From positions 1 to 64,000 of the forward strand of contig NZ_CP063194.1 in NCBI RefSeq assembly GCF_028609865.1: a stretch of 64,000 bases of DNA. The letters run 5' to 3'. This document shows, one piece after another, positions 49,487-58,221 of the stretch. The notes beneath the pieces are model-generated. The model was not told the DNA's origin, made no database searches, and saw only the letters and a list, made by a program, of their open reading frames with translations. This DNA is from Corynebacterium jeddahense. Its GTDB lineage: Bacteria > Actinomycetota > Actinomycetes > Mycobacteriales > Mycobacteriaceae. The position numbers were made by a program, and so were the translations under genes. The number at the start of each line of letters is the position of its first letter. The stretch's first letter is position 1.

Positions 49487-50294
49487 CACCTTTTCGTAGA
49501 GGTTTTTGGCGAAGTGGGTGCGACAGCGCTGCCACGACGCATCGGGCAGCACTTCGGATATCGCGTGCTGGATGCCCTCATGGGCGTCACTGGTGATTAG
49601 GAAGACACCGCGAAGCCCGCGGGCTTTGAGGTCTTGGAAGAAGCCTTTCCACGATGCGTTGGATTCCGTGGTGGCGACGTGCATGCCGAGCATTTCCCGG
49701 TAGCCGTCGGCGTTGACCCCGGTGGCAAGTAGCACCGAGCATTTGACCCCCCGGCCGCCTTCGCGGACTTTGATCGTGAGCGCGTCGCACGACAGGTAGG
49801 CATGCCCGCCGGGGTCGAGTGGGCGGTTTTTGAAGTCGGCGACCATCTCGTCGAGTTCTTCCGACATGCGCGAAACTTGCGATTTCGACAGGTTAGAAAT
49901 CCCAAGGGTTGCCACCAGATCGTTCATTCTGCGGGTGGAGACCCCTTTGAGGTAGCACGTGGCGATCACGGTCGATAGTGCGCGTTCTGCTCGTGAGCGG
50001 CGCTCTAGCAGCCAGTCGGGGAAGAACGCGTGCGTGGCGCAGTTTCGGCACTGCCACGTCGATCGTGCCGACACGGGTGTCGAGGTCGCGGTGGCGGTAC
50101 CCGTTGCGGTGGTTGACCCGCTGTTCAGAAGAGACGCCGTATTCGGCGCCGCAGACGGTGTCGGCCTGGGCGGAGAGGATCTGGTTGATAAACCCTTGCA
50201 GCATCTGCCGCATCAGGTCAGGGGAGGCTTGGGCGAGGAGATCATCCAAGTAGGTTGCAGGGTCGATAGAATGCTGTGCAGCGGTCATCGTCAT
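49487..50294 (-). pseudogene. IS256-family (Mutator) transposase A, frameshifted and truncated
   Basis: The N-terminal part (MTMTAAQHSIDPATYLDDLL to DVAVPKLR) is in one frame, ending near 50040. The continuation (FFPDWLLERRSRAERALSTV to HFAKNLYEKVR) is in another frame, so a small indel lies near 50030. The C-terminal third with the catalytic Glu is missing at the junction with the IS1249-like remnant. The 5' end of the element extends to about 50395 and interrupts the neighbouring IS256-family element. Confidence 0.85.
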
Positions 50295-50395
50295 GTGCCT
50301 TTCGGTGAGATGTGGTAGTTGAGTCGAAAGGTTACTGGCGGTGGCCGCCCCACTATTTTCAAGGGCCCACCATCAGCAAGCGTTACACCACACTA

Positions 50396-51351
50396 AGGGA
50401 CGCAACCCCTGATACGACACCCACCGGTTCGTAGCCCGAATCAGGTGCACAATGCAGGTCTGCACCATGGAATTCGGCCAGGTTGCCTCCACGGCTTCCG
50501 GCAAGCCTTTGAGCCCGTCGCAGCACACAATGAACACGTCCTGGACACCGCGGTTGGCCAGATCCGCGCACACCGATGCCCAGAATGCAGCACCTTCATT
50601 TTCCGCGATCCACAATCCCAGGATGTGCTTGATGCCGTCCATGTCGACACCAACCGCCATATAGCAGGCTTTGTTGACCACGCGGTGGCCGTCACGGATC
50701 TTCACGCGCAGCGCGTCGAGGAAGATCACCGGGTAAAACTCGTCGAGCTGGCGGTTCTGCCAGATCATGACCTCGTCTAACACCGCATCGGTAATGGTGC
50801 TGATCGTATCCGGGCTCATATCCACCCCAAGGGTGGTCGCGAGGTGATGCTGGATATCGCGCACGGTCATCCCGCCGGCGTACAGCGAGACGATCATGTC
50901 GTCGAGCTCTGTGAGTCGGCGTGCGCCTTTGGGCACCATCCGTGGCGTAAACGTGCTGGCACGATCCCTGGGCACGGTCACTTCCACCGGGCCGTAGCCA
51001 GAATTGACGGTCTTGGTGTACGACCCGTTGCGGTGATTGCTCTCCTGCGCGGTTTCCACCTGGGCTTTGGCCTTGCGGTCGGAATGGCTATAGCCCAAAT
51101 GCGCATCCATCTCTGCCTTAAGACCAGCGTTGATCGATGCCTGCAACAAGCCTTTGACCAGCTCGCTGGCATCATCAGCAGTGGTCGACAGCTCGCTGAT
51201 CAGGCTGGCGAGCTCAGGATTTTCCATCAGCTTCTCGCAGATCTCGTTGACCCTCGCCGGGTCATGGTTTTTCTTCGGTGACACCGTAGTCATTATCGGT
51301 GAAACTCCTTCTAGATCAGAGCCTCACACACAAACTTCCTGACACCCTTCA
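50396..51351 (-). pseudogene. IS256-family transposase B, 5' part with terminal repeat
   Basis: The coding part starts at 51293 (MTTVSPKKNHDPARVNEICE) and keeps the first two catalytic acids (VIFLDALR and VCCDGLKG). It is cut after ATNRWVSYQ by element A. The outer end at 51325-51351 (AGGGTGTCAGGAAGTTTGTG read leftward) is the left terminal repeat. A matching 3' part with the opposite terminal repeat lies at 52578-52885 on the same strand, beyond the 5' end rather than after the 3' end. Confidence 0.85.
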
Positions 51352-51552
51352 GGAATGACAGGCGAGGAGCAATCCGCGGGGACGGATAAGGCCACAGCGC
51401 GTTCAAATGTCTCACATGAGTGCAACGGTGAGGGGTGTAGAGAACGCACGGTGGGCGGTTGCGAATAAGTGACCACGCTGGCAGCCAAGAGGTACGAGCG
51501 ATGAAAGATCAGCTCGGGCATTAGCGAACGTACTGACGTCGCTTTATTAGGT

Positions 51553-51832
51553 GTACTGACCGGGTACGTTGCGGGCACGCCGGTTCGGCGCACCGCCACA
51601 GCCGCTTGCGCCACACCAGCAGCACCGGCCGCCCCGCCGAGGGGATGTCACGCACCAGATGCTCACGCCGGCCGTGGGCCACCGCGACCACCCCGCACCG
51701 CGGGCACCCGGTCACCGACTCGGAGGTCTCCACCAACAGCTCCAGCTCACCGCCGTACTCACCGACGGCAAGCACCACCAACCCCGAGATGCCGAGCATC
51801 GCAGCGGGCAGGACGGTAGCCTCAACACTCAC
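51553..51832 (-). pseudogene. ISL3-family transposase, N-terminal remnant
   Basis: About 95 residues of an ISL3 transposase remain, with the N-terminal zinc-finger segment TGCPRCGVVAVAHGRREHLV and WRCAEPACPQRT. The sequence then runs into unrelated DNA, so the catalytic domain is lost. Possible terminal sequence GGACTCC lies just upstream, near 51836. The ~200 bp between this and element B contain nothing I recognise. Confidence 0.8.
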
Positions 51833-52064
51833 CTGGGACTCCTCTCGATCCGTTGCTTGGTCGCTACGAATCGTGGAGTCCCAGGCCCGTCTTCACCAGC
51901 CCAACCCGGTCAGCGCGTCGCAACCCGGCTACCACGTTTGGTGAGGAAGAGCTGCTAACGTGGTTCGGCGACGGCCCGGGCACGTCCTTGTTCCTAACCG
52001 TCGTGCGCTGGGGTCCGCGTGGACCGCTCGGCCAGCGTCCATCCAGTCAGGAGGTAGTCAGCAG

Positions 52065-52463
52065 ATGTTCGACGACAACGGCTCATTCCTACTCGCCATG
52101 TTCGAGTTCTTCATCTTCTTCGCATGGTTCATGTCCCTGTGGTGGATCTTCGGAGATCTCTTCCGCAGCAAGGACCTCGGCGGCTTCGCGAAGGCGCTGT
52201 GGGTGGTGTTCATCGTCGCGCTGCCGTTCATCGGAATGCTCGCGTACCTGCTTGTTCGAGGTCGGGGGATGACCGACCGCGCGGTCGAGGCGCGCCAGGA
52301 GCTCCAGCAGCGGCAGGATGAGTACATCAAGTCCGTCGCCGGCGGCTCCGCCGGATCGAGCCCGACCGATGAGATCGCCTCGGCGAAGGCCCTTCTCGAC
52401 TCGGGAGCGATTACCCAGCAGGAGTTCGACCAGATCAAGGCAAGGGCGCTCTCCTCGGTCTGA
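52065..52463 (+). CDS. Small membrane protein with PLDc_N-like and SHOCT domains
   Basis: The ATG at 52065 follows AGGAGG at 52049-52054. The 132-residue protein has two membrane segments (FEFFIFFAWFMSLWWIF and ALWVVFIVALPFIGMLAYLL), like the PLDc_N family. A charged linker and a C-terminal SHOCT motif (EIASAKALLDSGAITQQEFD) follow. Such proteins are common and uncharacterised in actinobacteria. It is the only apparently intact non-transposase gene in the IS-rich region, sitting between two halves of IS256-family element B. Confidence 0.85.
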   Translation: MFDDNGSFLLAMFEFFIFFAWFMSLWWIFGDLFRSKDLGGFAKALWVVFIVALPFIGMLAYLLVRGRGMTDRAVEARQELQQRQDEYIKSVAGGSAGSSPTDEIASAKALLDSGAITQQEFDQIKARALSSV

Positions 52464-52577
52464 CCCTGGTCCGCTCCCTCGCCAGCCGCAGCGTCGCGGT
52501 CCGAGGGCGGCCATCCGGCGCGGCCTAGGTATTCGCCAAGTGTGCGGCTTGCGCGCGCGAGCAGGCGCATACCGGGC

Positions 52578-52885
52578 AGAGGGTGTCCGATTGTTTGTGT
52601 GCGGGGGGTGGTTTACAAGTAGTCCGCGAATCGGTCGGGGTAAGCCACGGCTAGTTGGTTGATGGCTTGTTTCCACCCGGTGGCTTTCGCTCCTTCAATA
52701 TAGCCGTTGCATTCAATGTCGCGCTTTGCTTTCTTCGCCCGCTGGGCGGCACGCTTGTTCGATGTTGCAGATCATCAGCCACAGCGTTTTCTGCGCCGCG
52801 GTATCGTTCGGGAATTGGCCCCTGTTGCGGGTAGCTTTACGCAGTTCAGCATTCAGCGACTCGATTGAATTGGTGGTGTAGAGCT
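52578..52885 (-). pseudogene. IS256-family transposase B, 3' part with terminal repeat
   Basis: Reading leftward it gives LYTTNSIESLNAELRKATRN (with the catalytic Glu) to LMICNIE. After an indel it continues RAAQRAKKAKRDIECNGYIE and ends VAYPDRFADYL. The outer end at 52578-52604 mirrors the terminal repeat at 51325-51351. The frameshift and missing N-terminus make it inactive. Confidence 0.85.
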
Positions 52886-53077
52886 CGCGACATCCGCATC
52901 AACGGCTCGTCCACCACCGGCCGCCGTGGAGGCGCCCAGGCGCAGGAGTCGGCGTCCGCGTCGGCGTCGGCTGCAGCGTCCGGCACGGTGACCACCTCCG
53001 TGACGACGACGGTCCCGCCCGTCACGGTGACCCCGGGTCGTGGTGAGTTCGGCTCCTCGGCTGGCTCCTCGAACTAG
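52886..53077 (+). pseudogene. C-terminal fragment of a lost protein
   Basis: The open frame gives IRINGSSTTGRRGGAQAQES, an Ala/Ser stretch, TVTTSVTTTVPPVTVTPGRG and ends SSAGSSN. This Thr/Val/Pro composition resembles disordered tails of corynebacterial envelope proteins. The N-terminal part is missing at the IS256 junction, and no matching 5' part is seen on the other side of the IS cluster (after tRNA-Leu), so it was probably deleted. Confidence 0.6.
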
Positions 53078-53191
53078 CACCGAGCTCGGCCCGGGCCTCC
53101 TGAGCGCCTCGGCCACTTTCGGCCGGGGCGCTTCGCCGTGCCCGCCCCAGCCCCAACCGCCTCAGCCCCAACCGCCCGCCCCCCAGCCCGC

Positions 53192-53365
53192 AAACCCTGA
53201 GAACCAAACCATGAGAATCCCCCAAAACCGGCCATTCTCATGGTTTGGTTCTCATGGTTTGGGCCCCGGGACCGCCGATCCGCCGAACGGGCGCCGGGCC
53301 GCTCGGAACTGGCGTAGGGGGATGGCCGAGAGGGAATGAGGACAATATTGACCTCATTCCCTCTC
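53192..53365. repeat. Composite intergenic repeat, copy B
   Basis: The hairpin arms at 53192-53218 and 53234-53260 and the 38-bp CAATATTG palindrome at 53328-53365 repeat the structure at 13873-14030 nearly base for base; only the ~65-bp filler differs. The palindrome ends 61 bp before the LURP-one-like start. This fills most of a 349-bp gap without genes. Confidence 0.9.
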
Positions 53366-53426
53366 ACCACCACCCCAGCACCGATCAACCGCCGAAAGCC
53401 GGGCGGCGGGCACTAGGGTGGGGGCT

Positions 53427-53978
53427 GTGTTTACGGAACGTGAGATCGTCGTGAAGCAAACGAAAGCGCTCGGGCGCGACGAATTCGCGATCGAGGGCGC
53501 GGCGGGGGAGCCGCTGGGCTCAGCAAAGCAGACGCTGCGGGCGAAAGACCTGGTCAAGGCGTCGCGGGGCGTCCGGGTGTTCGACCACACTGGCGCGCAC
53601 GTGCTCACGGTGGAGGACCCGGTGAACCTCGTGCGGGACGCGTACGTGGTCGAGCTCGTCGAGCCGGCGATGGAGCTGGCGAGGCTGACCAAACGGTTCT
53701 CGTGGGTGGGGTCGAAGTGGGATGTCGCCATCGCGGGCTTCCCGGACGCGAAGATTGTGGGCGAGCCGTTCAACCTCAACTACGAGCTGACCAGCCAAGG
53801 CAGGCCGATCGCGCGCGTGGACGCGGAGTTTTCCGGCGTCGGGCGCGCGGTGATGGGGAAGACGAGCTACCGGGTGCGGATGGAGCCGGGTCTCGACGAG
53901 TGGCAGCACGCCGCCGTCATCGGGATCGCGCTGGCGATCGATATGCGCCGTGAGAAGGTGCGTCGCAACGCGGGGTAA
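53427..53978 (+). CDS. LURP-one-related (tubby-like fold) protein
   Basis: The 183-residue protein begins at GTG 53427 (VFTEREIVVKQTKALGRDEF); a GTG at 53418 is an alternative start. Repeated beta-hairpin patterns, AYVVELVEPAMELARLTKRF and FNLNYELTSQGRPIARVDAE, and the final helix AAVIGIALAIDMRR match LOR-family proteins, whose function in bacteria is unknown. The CAATATTG palindrome is just upstream. The MFS gene starts 9 bp downstream, suggesting co-transcription. Confidence 0.75.
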   Translation: MFTEREIVVKQTKALGRDEFAIEGAAGEPLGSAKQTLRAKDLVKASRGVRVFDHTGAHVLTVEDPVNLVRDAYVVELVEPAMELARLTKRFSWVGSKWDVAIAGFPDAKIVGEPFNLNYELTSQGRPIARVDAEFSGVGRAVMGKTSYRVRMEPGLDEWQHAAVIGIALAIDMRREKVRRNAG

Positions 53979-53987
53979 CATCACGGC

Positions 53988-55349
53988 ATGACTAAGGCGC
54001 AGCGCTGGGGCTTCTTCGCCGTCGTCTCCCTCGGGCTGCTCATGATCGGCCTGGACAACTCGATCCTCTACACCGCCCTGCCCGCGCTCGAGCACAGCCT
54101 GAACACCACGCCGAGCCAGGGGCTGTGGATCATCAACGCCTACCCGCTCGTCCTCTCCGGCCTGCTGCTGGGCACGGGCGCGCTCGGGGACCGGGTCGGC
54201 CACCGCCTCATGTTCCTCGCGGGCCTGGCCGTCTTCGGCGTCGCGTCCCTCGGCGCCGCGTTCGCGCCGGGCCCAGGAGAGCTCATCGCCGCGCGCGGGC
54301 TCCTCGGCGCCGGCGCGGCGGTGATGATGCCGGCCACGCTCGCGCTCATCCGCCTCACGTTCCCGAACGAGCGCGAGCGCAACCTCGCCATCGGCATCTG
54401 GGGCTCCGTCGCCGTCATCGGTGGCGCGCTCGGCCCGATCGTGGGCGGAGCGCTTATCCAGCACTTCTGGGTGGGCTCGGTGTTCCTCATCAACGTGCCG
54501 ATCGTCATCGTCGCCATCGCGCTCACCGCCGCGCTCGCGCCGGAGAACCTGCCCAACCCGAACAAGCACTGGGACGCCGTGTCCTCCCTCTACGCCCTGA
54601 TCGCCCTGTCCGGCCTCACCATGGCCATCAAGCAGGCCGCGAACACCCAAAGCGCCGCGCTCCTCGCCGGCGCGATCGTAGCCACCGTCGCCGGCGCGGC
54701 CCTCTTCGTGCGCCGCCAGCACCGCCTCGCCGACCCGCTGCTCACGTTCGACATCTTCCGCTCCCGCATGTTCACCGGCGGCGTGCTCGCGGCGGTCGGC
54801 GGCATGTTTGTCATGGCCGGCGCCGAGATCATGACCACACAGAAGCTCCAGCTTGTCGACGAGCTCTCGCCCCTTTCCGCCGGCGCCACCGTCGCCGTCA
54901 TGGCCGTCGCCGCCATCCCCGCCTCCACACTCGGCGGCGCGTACCTGCACCGGGTCGGCTTCCTGCCGCTCATCGCGGGCGGCTTCGGGGGCGCGGTGCT
55001 GGGGTTGGGGCTGTTGGTGGCCGGAGGATCGTCGATAAGCGGGCTGATTGTGCTCGGACTCTCGGCGGGGTCGGTGATGAGCGTGTCCTCCATCGCCATC
55101 ATCGGCGCCGCGCCGCTGCACCGCTCCGGGATGGCCGCGGGCGTGGAGGAGGTGTCCTACGAGCTGGGCACGCTGGTCACCGTCGCGCTGACCGGGTCGC
55201 GGCTGCAGCGCGGGCTCGACGCGGGCGCGGAGTACACCGACGCCTACCGCTCGGTGCTCGTCGTGCTCGCGGTGGCGGCGGCGGGGTTCTGCGCCGCGAC
55301 GTGGTGGTGCTTCCGCGACAACCCGAAATCTGGAGGAACCCATGCCTGA
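53988..55349 (+). CDS. DHA2-type MFS multidrug transporter
   Basis: The 453-residue protein has about 14 membrane segments. It carries the major-facilitator motif A region GDRVGHRLMFLAG and antiporter motif C ALGPIVGGAL, typical of proton-coupled drug exporters (EmrB/QacA subfamily). The substrate is unknown. It overlaps the next membrane gene by 8 bp (55342-55349) and follows the LURP-one-like gene, so three genes probably form one transcript. Confidence 0.9.
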   Translation: MTKAQRWGFFAVVSLGLLMIGLDNSILYTALPALEHSLNTTPSQGLWIINAYPLVLSGLLLGTGALGDRVGHRLMFLAGLAVFGVASLGAAFAPGPGELIAARGLLGAGAAVMMPATLALIRLTFPNERERNLAIGIWGSVAVIGGALGPIVGGALIQHFWVGSVFLINVPIVIVAIALTAALAPENLPNPNKHWDAVSSLYALIALSGLTMAIKQAANTQSAALLAGAIVATVAGAALFVRRQHRLADPLLTFDIFRSRMFTGGVLAAVGGMFVMAGAEIMTTQKLQLVDELSPLSAGATVAVMAVAAIPASTLGGAYLHRVGFLPLIAGGFGGAVLGLGLLVAGGSSISGLIVLGLSAGSVMSVSSIAIIGAAPLHRSGMAAGVEEVSYELGTLVTVALTGSRLQRGLDAGAEYTDAYRSVLVVLAVAAAGFCAATWWCFRDNPKSGGTHA

Positions 55350-56499
55350 CATGAACCCGCGCGCGTGGCACCGCAAGGCCTCGCGCCCCGTCTCCGTCTG
55401 GATGGCCGTGTTCGTCCTCGCCGGGCTGGCCCACCCGTGGCTGCCGAACGCGACGTGGCTGCTCGTGCACATCTTCACGCTCGGCATCCTCGCGAACTCC
55501 ATCGTGCTGTGGTCGCAGAACCTCACCGAGCGCTTCCTCGGCCAGCGCCTCGACGACGCCGCCCGCCCCGCCCAGCTCGCCCGCACCTACGCGCTCAACG
55601 CCGGGATCGTGCTCGTCCTGGTCGGCGCGACGTGGGCCGGCGCGCTCGTGGTCGCGGTGGTGCTCGCCTGGCACGCGTGGGCGTTGTTTACGCAGGTGCG
55701 CACTGCTTCTCGACGCCATCCGGCCCCCACCGCCTTCCTCCTTTCCGCCTGCTGCCTGCCCGTCGGCGCACTGTTCGGCGCCGCGCTGGCCCAGGGGCTG
55801 CCGGGGCCGTGGCAGGGCGCGGTGCGCCAGGCCCACATCGTGACCAACGTCGGCGGCTTCGTGGGCCTCGCCGCGATGGGCGCGCTGAGCGTGCTCTTCC
55901 CGGCGATGTGGCGCACCCGCGGGCACGACCGGGCGGGGCTGGCGGTGTGGCTCGGGCTCGGCGGCGTCGTGGTGGCCGTCGCGGGCTCGCTCGGCCGCGC
56001 GGACTGGGTCGTCGCGGCCGGCGTGCTCGTCGTCGTGGCCGGGTGGGTGTGGCTCGCCCAGGGCTTCGTGGTCAACGCGCTGCGGGGCACGGCGAGCTAC
56101 CCGGGGCTGTCGGCCCTGTGCGCGGTGGCGTGGCTCATCGGCGGGCTGACCTGGTTCGCTGTGCGGCTCTTGCGTGGCGACGCCGAGGTCCCGGTCCTGC
56201 CGCTGCTCGTGGGGTTCGCGGGCCAGCTGCTCATCGGCACCATGAGCTACCTCATGCCCACCACGATGGGCGGCGGGCCGGCGGCGGTGAAGGCCGGCCT
56301 GCGCGAGCTCAACCGGGGCACCTGGACCCGCGTGGTCCTGTGCAACGCGGGGCTTGCGGTGTGGCTCGCGGCGGGCAGCTCGCTCGTGCGCATCGCGGCG
56401 TCGCTCGTCTCGGTCGGCGCGCTCGTGGCGTTCCTGCCGCTGCTCGGCCGGGCGGTGAAAGCGCAGGTGGGCGTGATCAAGGCTGCACGTCGAGGGTGA
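55342..56499 (+). CDS. Polytopic membrane protein like the N-terminal domain of actinobacterial copper nitrite reductases
   Basis: The 385-residue protein has about ten hydrophobic segments. Motifs are RPVSVWMAVFVLAGLAHPWL, HIFTLGILANSIVLWSQNLT and SYLMPTTMGGGP. From memory, these occur in the membrane part that precedes cupredoxin and multicopper oxidase domains in some actinobacterial NirK-type proteins. Here it is a separate protein with no oxidase domain. Conserved His/Met near segments could bind metal or haem. Its 3' end overlaps the convergent cupredoxin gene by 23 bp. Confidence 0.6.
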   Translation: MPDMNPRAWHRKASRPVSVWMAVFVLAGLAHPWLPNATWLLVHIFTLGILANSIVLWSQNLTERFLGQRLDDAARPAQLARTYALNAGIVLVLVGATWAGALVVAVVLAWHAWALFTQVRTASRRHPAPTAFLLSACCLPVGALFGAALAQGLPGPWQGAVRQAHIVTNVGGFVGLAAMGALSVLFPAMWRTRGHDRAGLAVWLGLGGVVVAVAGSLGRADWVVAAGVLVVVAGWVWLAQGFVVNALRGTASYPGLSALCAVAWLIGGLTWFAVRLLRGDAEVPVLPLLVGFAGQLLIGTMSYLMPTTMGGGPAAVKAGLRELNRGTWTRVVLCNAGLAVWLAAGSSLVRIAASLVSVGALVAFLPLLGRAVKAQVGVIKAARRG

Positions 56500-56866
56500 A
56501 CACCATGCCCATCTTCTTGTGCCCGGCGATGGTGCACCAGCCCTGCGTGTCCTGGTCGAACTCGCCGAAGTAGGCGCTCTTCTGCTTCCCCGGCTCGACG
56601 CGCCCGGAGTAGCCGCCGCCGAGCTTGAGGTCGTGGACGGTGTCGTCCGAGTTTGTCAGCCGGACGACGAGCTTCGTGCCGGGCGCGACCTCGACGGTGT
56701 CCGGGACGAAGCGCATGTCGCGGATGTCCACGTCGATGGTGGTGATGTCGGGGCCGTGCGGGACGGCGTCGTCACGCGGGGGCGCGAACGCGGCGAACCC
56801 GGCGGCGCCCGCGACGAGACTGCCGACGACCGCCCAGGCTGCGGCGTCGGTGCGGCTCGGGGTCAT
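56477..56866 (-). CDS. Membrane-anchored cupredoxin
   Basis: The ATG at 56866 gives 129 residues: a short N-terminus, one membrane anchor (AAAWAVVGSLVAGAAGFAAF) and a cupredoxin domain. Type 1 copper ligands are probably His in TVHDLKLGG, Cys in GWCTIAGHKKMG and the His and Met of the same stretch. It is probably an extracytoplasmic electron carrier. It is divergent from the regulator at 57006 and convergent with the membrane protein, a layout that fits a copper/nitrite module. Confidence 0.85.
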   Translation of the reverse strand: MTPSRTDAAAWAVVGSLVAGAAGFAAFAPPRDDAVPHGPDITTIDVDIRDMRFVPDTVEVAPGTKLVVRLTNSDDTVHDLKLGGGYSGRVEPGKQKSAYFGEFDQDTQGWCTIAGHKKMGMVFTLDVQP

Positions 56867-57005
56867 GGTATCGATGGTGCCACCGCGTGCAAAAGTTGAC
56901 AAAAGAGATGGTCGTCCACGAAGAAACATGCCGGTTAAATTGTCGGACATCTCAGTAAGGCGTACACTCCCTGACGGATCAACAATATCGCCCCAGGAGA
57001 GCGCC

Positions 57006-57689
57006 ATGGAACGTGTGCAGGCACCGCGGCCGACCAGCGATTTGCTCAGCACCCTCAGCCAGCTCAGCCCGAAGCAGGTCGAGGTGTTCCGCGAGCTCCA
57101 GCAGCGTCCCGACGGCGCCCAGGTCGCCCAGCTCGCCGAGGCGCTCGGCATGCACGCGAACACGGTGCGCGGCCACCTGGACGAGCTCATGTCCGCCGGC
57201 GTGGTGGACCGCCGGGTCGCGCCGTCGCCGGGGCGGGGCCGCCCGAGCCACATCTACACCGCCCGCGTCCCGCGCACGGACAAGGCGTCGCGCGCGTTCA
57301 TCGGCCTCATCGAGGTGTTCGCGGACACGCTTGACGACGGCGACACCACTGCCGCCAAAGCCATGGGGCGCAAGTGGGCGGCCAAGGTGAACGCGAAGCA
57401 CCACACGAACCTGCGCATGGACCTCGACACCGCGGAGCAATGCACCGCGAAGGTGCTGCGCGAGATGGGGTTCGACCCGGTGCAGCGCCCGGACACCTCC
57501 GTGGGCAACGTGCGCGAGCTGGGGCTCAACGCCTGCCCGTTCATCACCGCCCAGGGCGAGCGCCCCGAGCCGGTCATCTGCGCGATGCACGAGGGCTTCC
57601 TCGACGAGGGCATCGGCGACGTGCAGGTGGAGCTGCGCCCGCACGATCGTTCGGGCCAGTGCGGGGCGCGCCTGACCAAGCGCGGCTAG
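57006..57689 (+). CDS. HTH regulator with SufR-like cysteine-rich C-terminus
   Basis: The 227-residue protein starts at ATG 57006 after AGGAG. Residues ~15-85 form a winged helix (AQLAEALGMHANTVRGHLDE then SPGRGRPSHIYT). The C-terminal part holds ACPFITAQ, VICAMHEGF and GQCGARL, giving three Cys and one His, like the Fe-S-binding end of SufR-type repressors. It could sense iron-sulfur status, oxygen or NO. The divergent cupredoxin gene starts 139 bp away and is a likely target; this is inference. Confidence 0.75.
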   Translation: MERVQAPRPTSDLLSTLSQLSPKQVEVFRELQQRPDGAQVAQLAEALGMHANTVRGHLDELMSAGVVDRRVAPSPGRGRPSHIYTARVPRTDKASRAFIGLIEVFADTLDDGDTTAAKAMGRKWAAKVNAKHHTNLRMDLDTAEQCTAKVLREMGFDPVQRPDTSVGNVRELGLNACPFITAQGERPEPVICAMHEGFLDEGIGDVQVELRPHDRSGQCGARLTKRG

Positions 57690-57953
57690 TTCACCAGCCA
57701 GTCGTTCGAGCTGAACAGCTCGTAGAAGACGTCCGCGGGGGAGTGGCCCGCAAGGACGTCGCGGTCGCGGAAGTAGAGCGGGATTGAGGCATCCGCGAGC
57801 GTCTCGACGAGCCTTCGGCTTTGGTCTCGATGTTCTCCGCGACCGGGCCGATCGTGGTCTAGATGGTGGCGGCGTGGGCGCCACAAAGGTGCTGTTGCAT
57901 CGGGACAGGCAAGTCCGTGGTGGTCACAAACACGGCGACATCCGTGTCTAGCC
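57686..57953 (-). pseudogene. Decayed C-terminal gene fragment
   Basis: Reading leftward, RLDTDVAVFVTTTDLPVPMQ and HLCGAHAATI run to an in-frame TAG. TTIGPVAENIETKAE follows, then after a frameshift RLVETLADASIPLYFRDRDV to FYELFSSNDWLVN and a stop that shares bases with the regulator's stop. The even codon bias and consistent protein-like sequence across stop and frameshift suggest a degraded gene. I do not recognise the family. Confidence 0.45.
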
Positions 57954-57977
57954 GATGGAGTAATCGGCCGCCGGTTG

Positions 57978-57993
57978 TGTGATTTATCTCATC
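57978..57993. promoter_or_regulatory. GlxR (CRP-type) site upstream of the pilus operon
   Basis: TGTGATTTATCTCATC matches the C. glutamicum GlxR consensus TGTGANNTANNTCACA at all but the last two fixed positions. It lies 229 bp before the pilin start. Binding is inferred. Confidence 0.45.
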
Positions 57994-58185
57994 TCTACAC
58001 GCGTGAAAATTAAAGACTACTTGGCTGGCAATCGCTTGGGTAGAGGTTTATATTTCTAGGTGGCTACTGCTAGAACCCTCGGATACGCCTTGGAAACTCG
58101 TTTGCAGGACGTGTCGTGGCGCCTAGGGGATTCGCCTTGCTCAATCGTCTCTTGGCGAACTGGGCTTTCCATGTCACTTGGAACC

Positions 58186-58204
58186 GGACCCGAAATCCGG
58201 GTCC
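58186..58204 (+). promoter_or_regulatory. Leader hairpin before the pilin start
   Basis: GGACCCG pairs with CGGGTCC around a 5-nt loop, just before the ribosome-binding site GAAGGA. It may affect translation or mRNA stability of the major pilin. The rest of the 230-bp leader shows nothing clear. Confidence 0.4.
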
Positions 58205-58221
58205 ACGATTGAAGGACTCAC

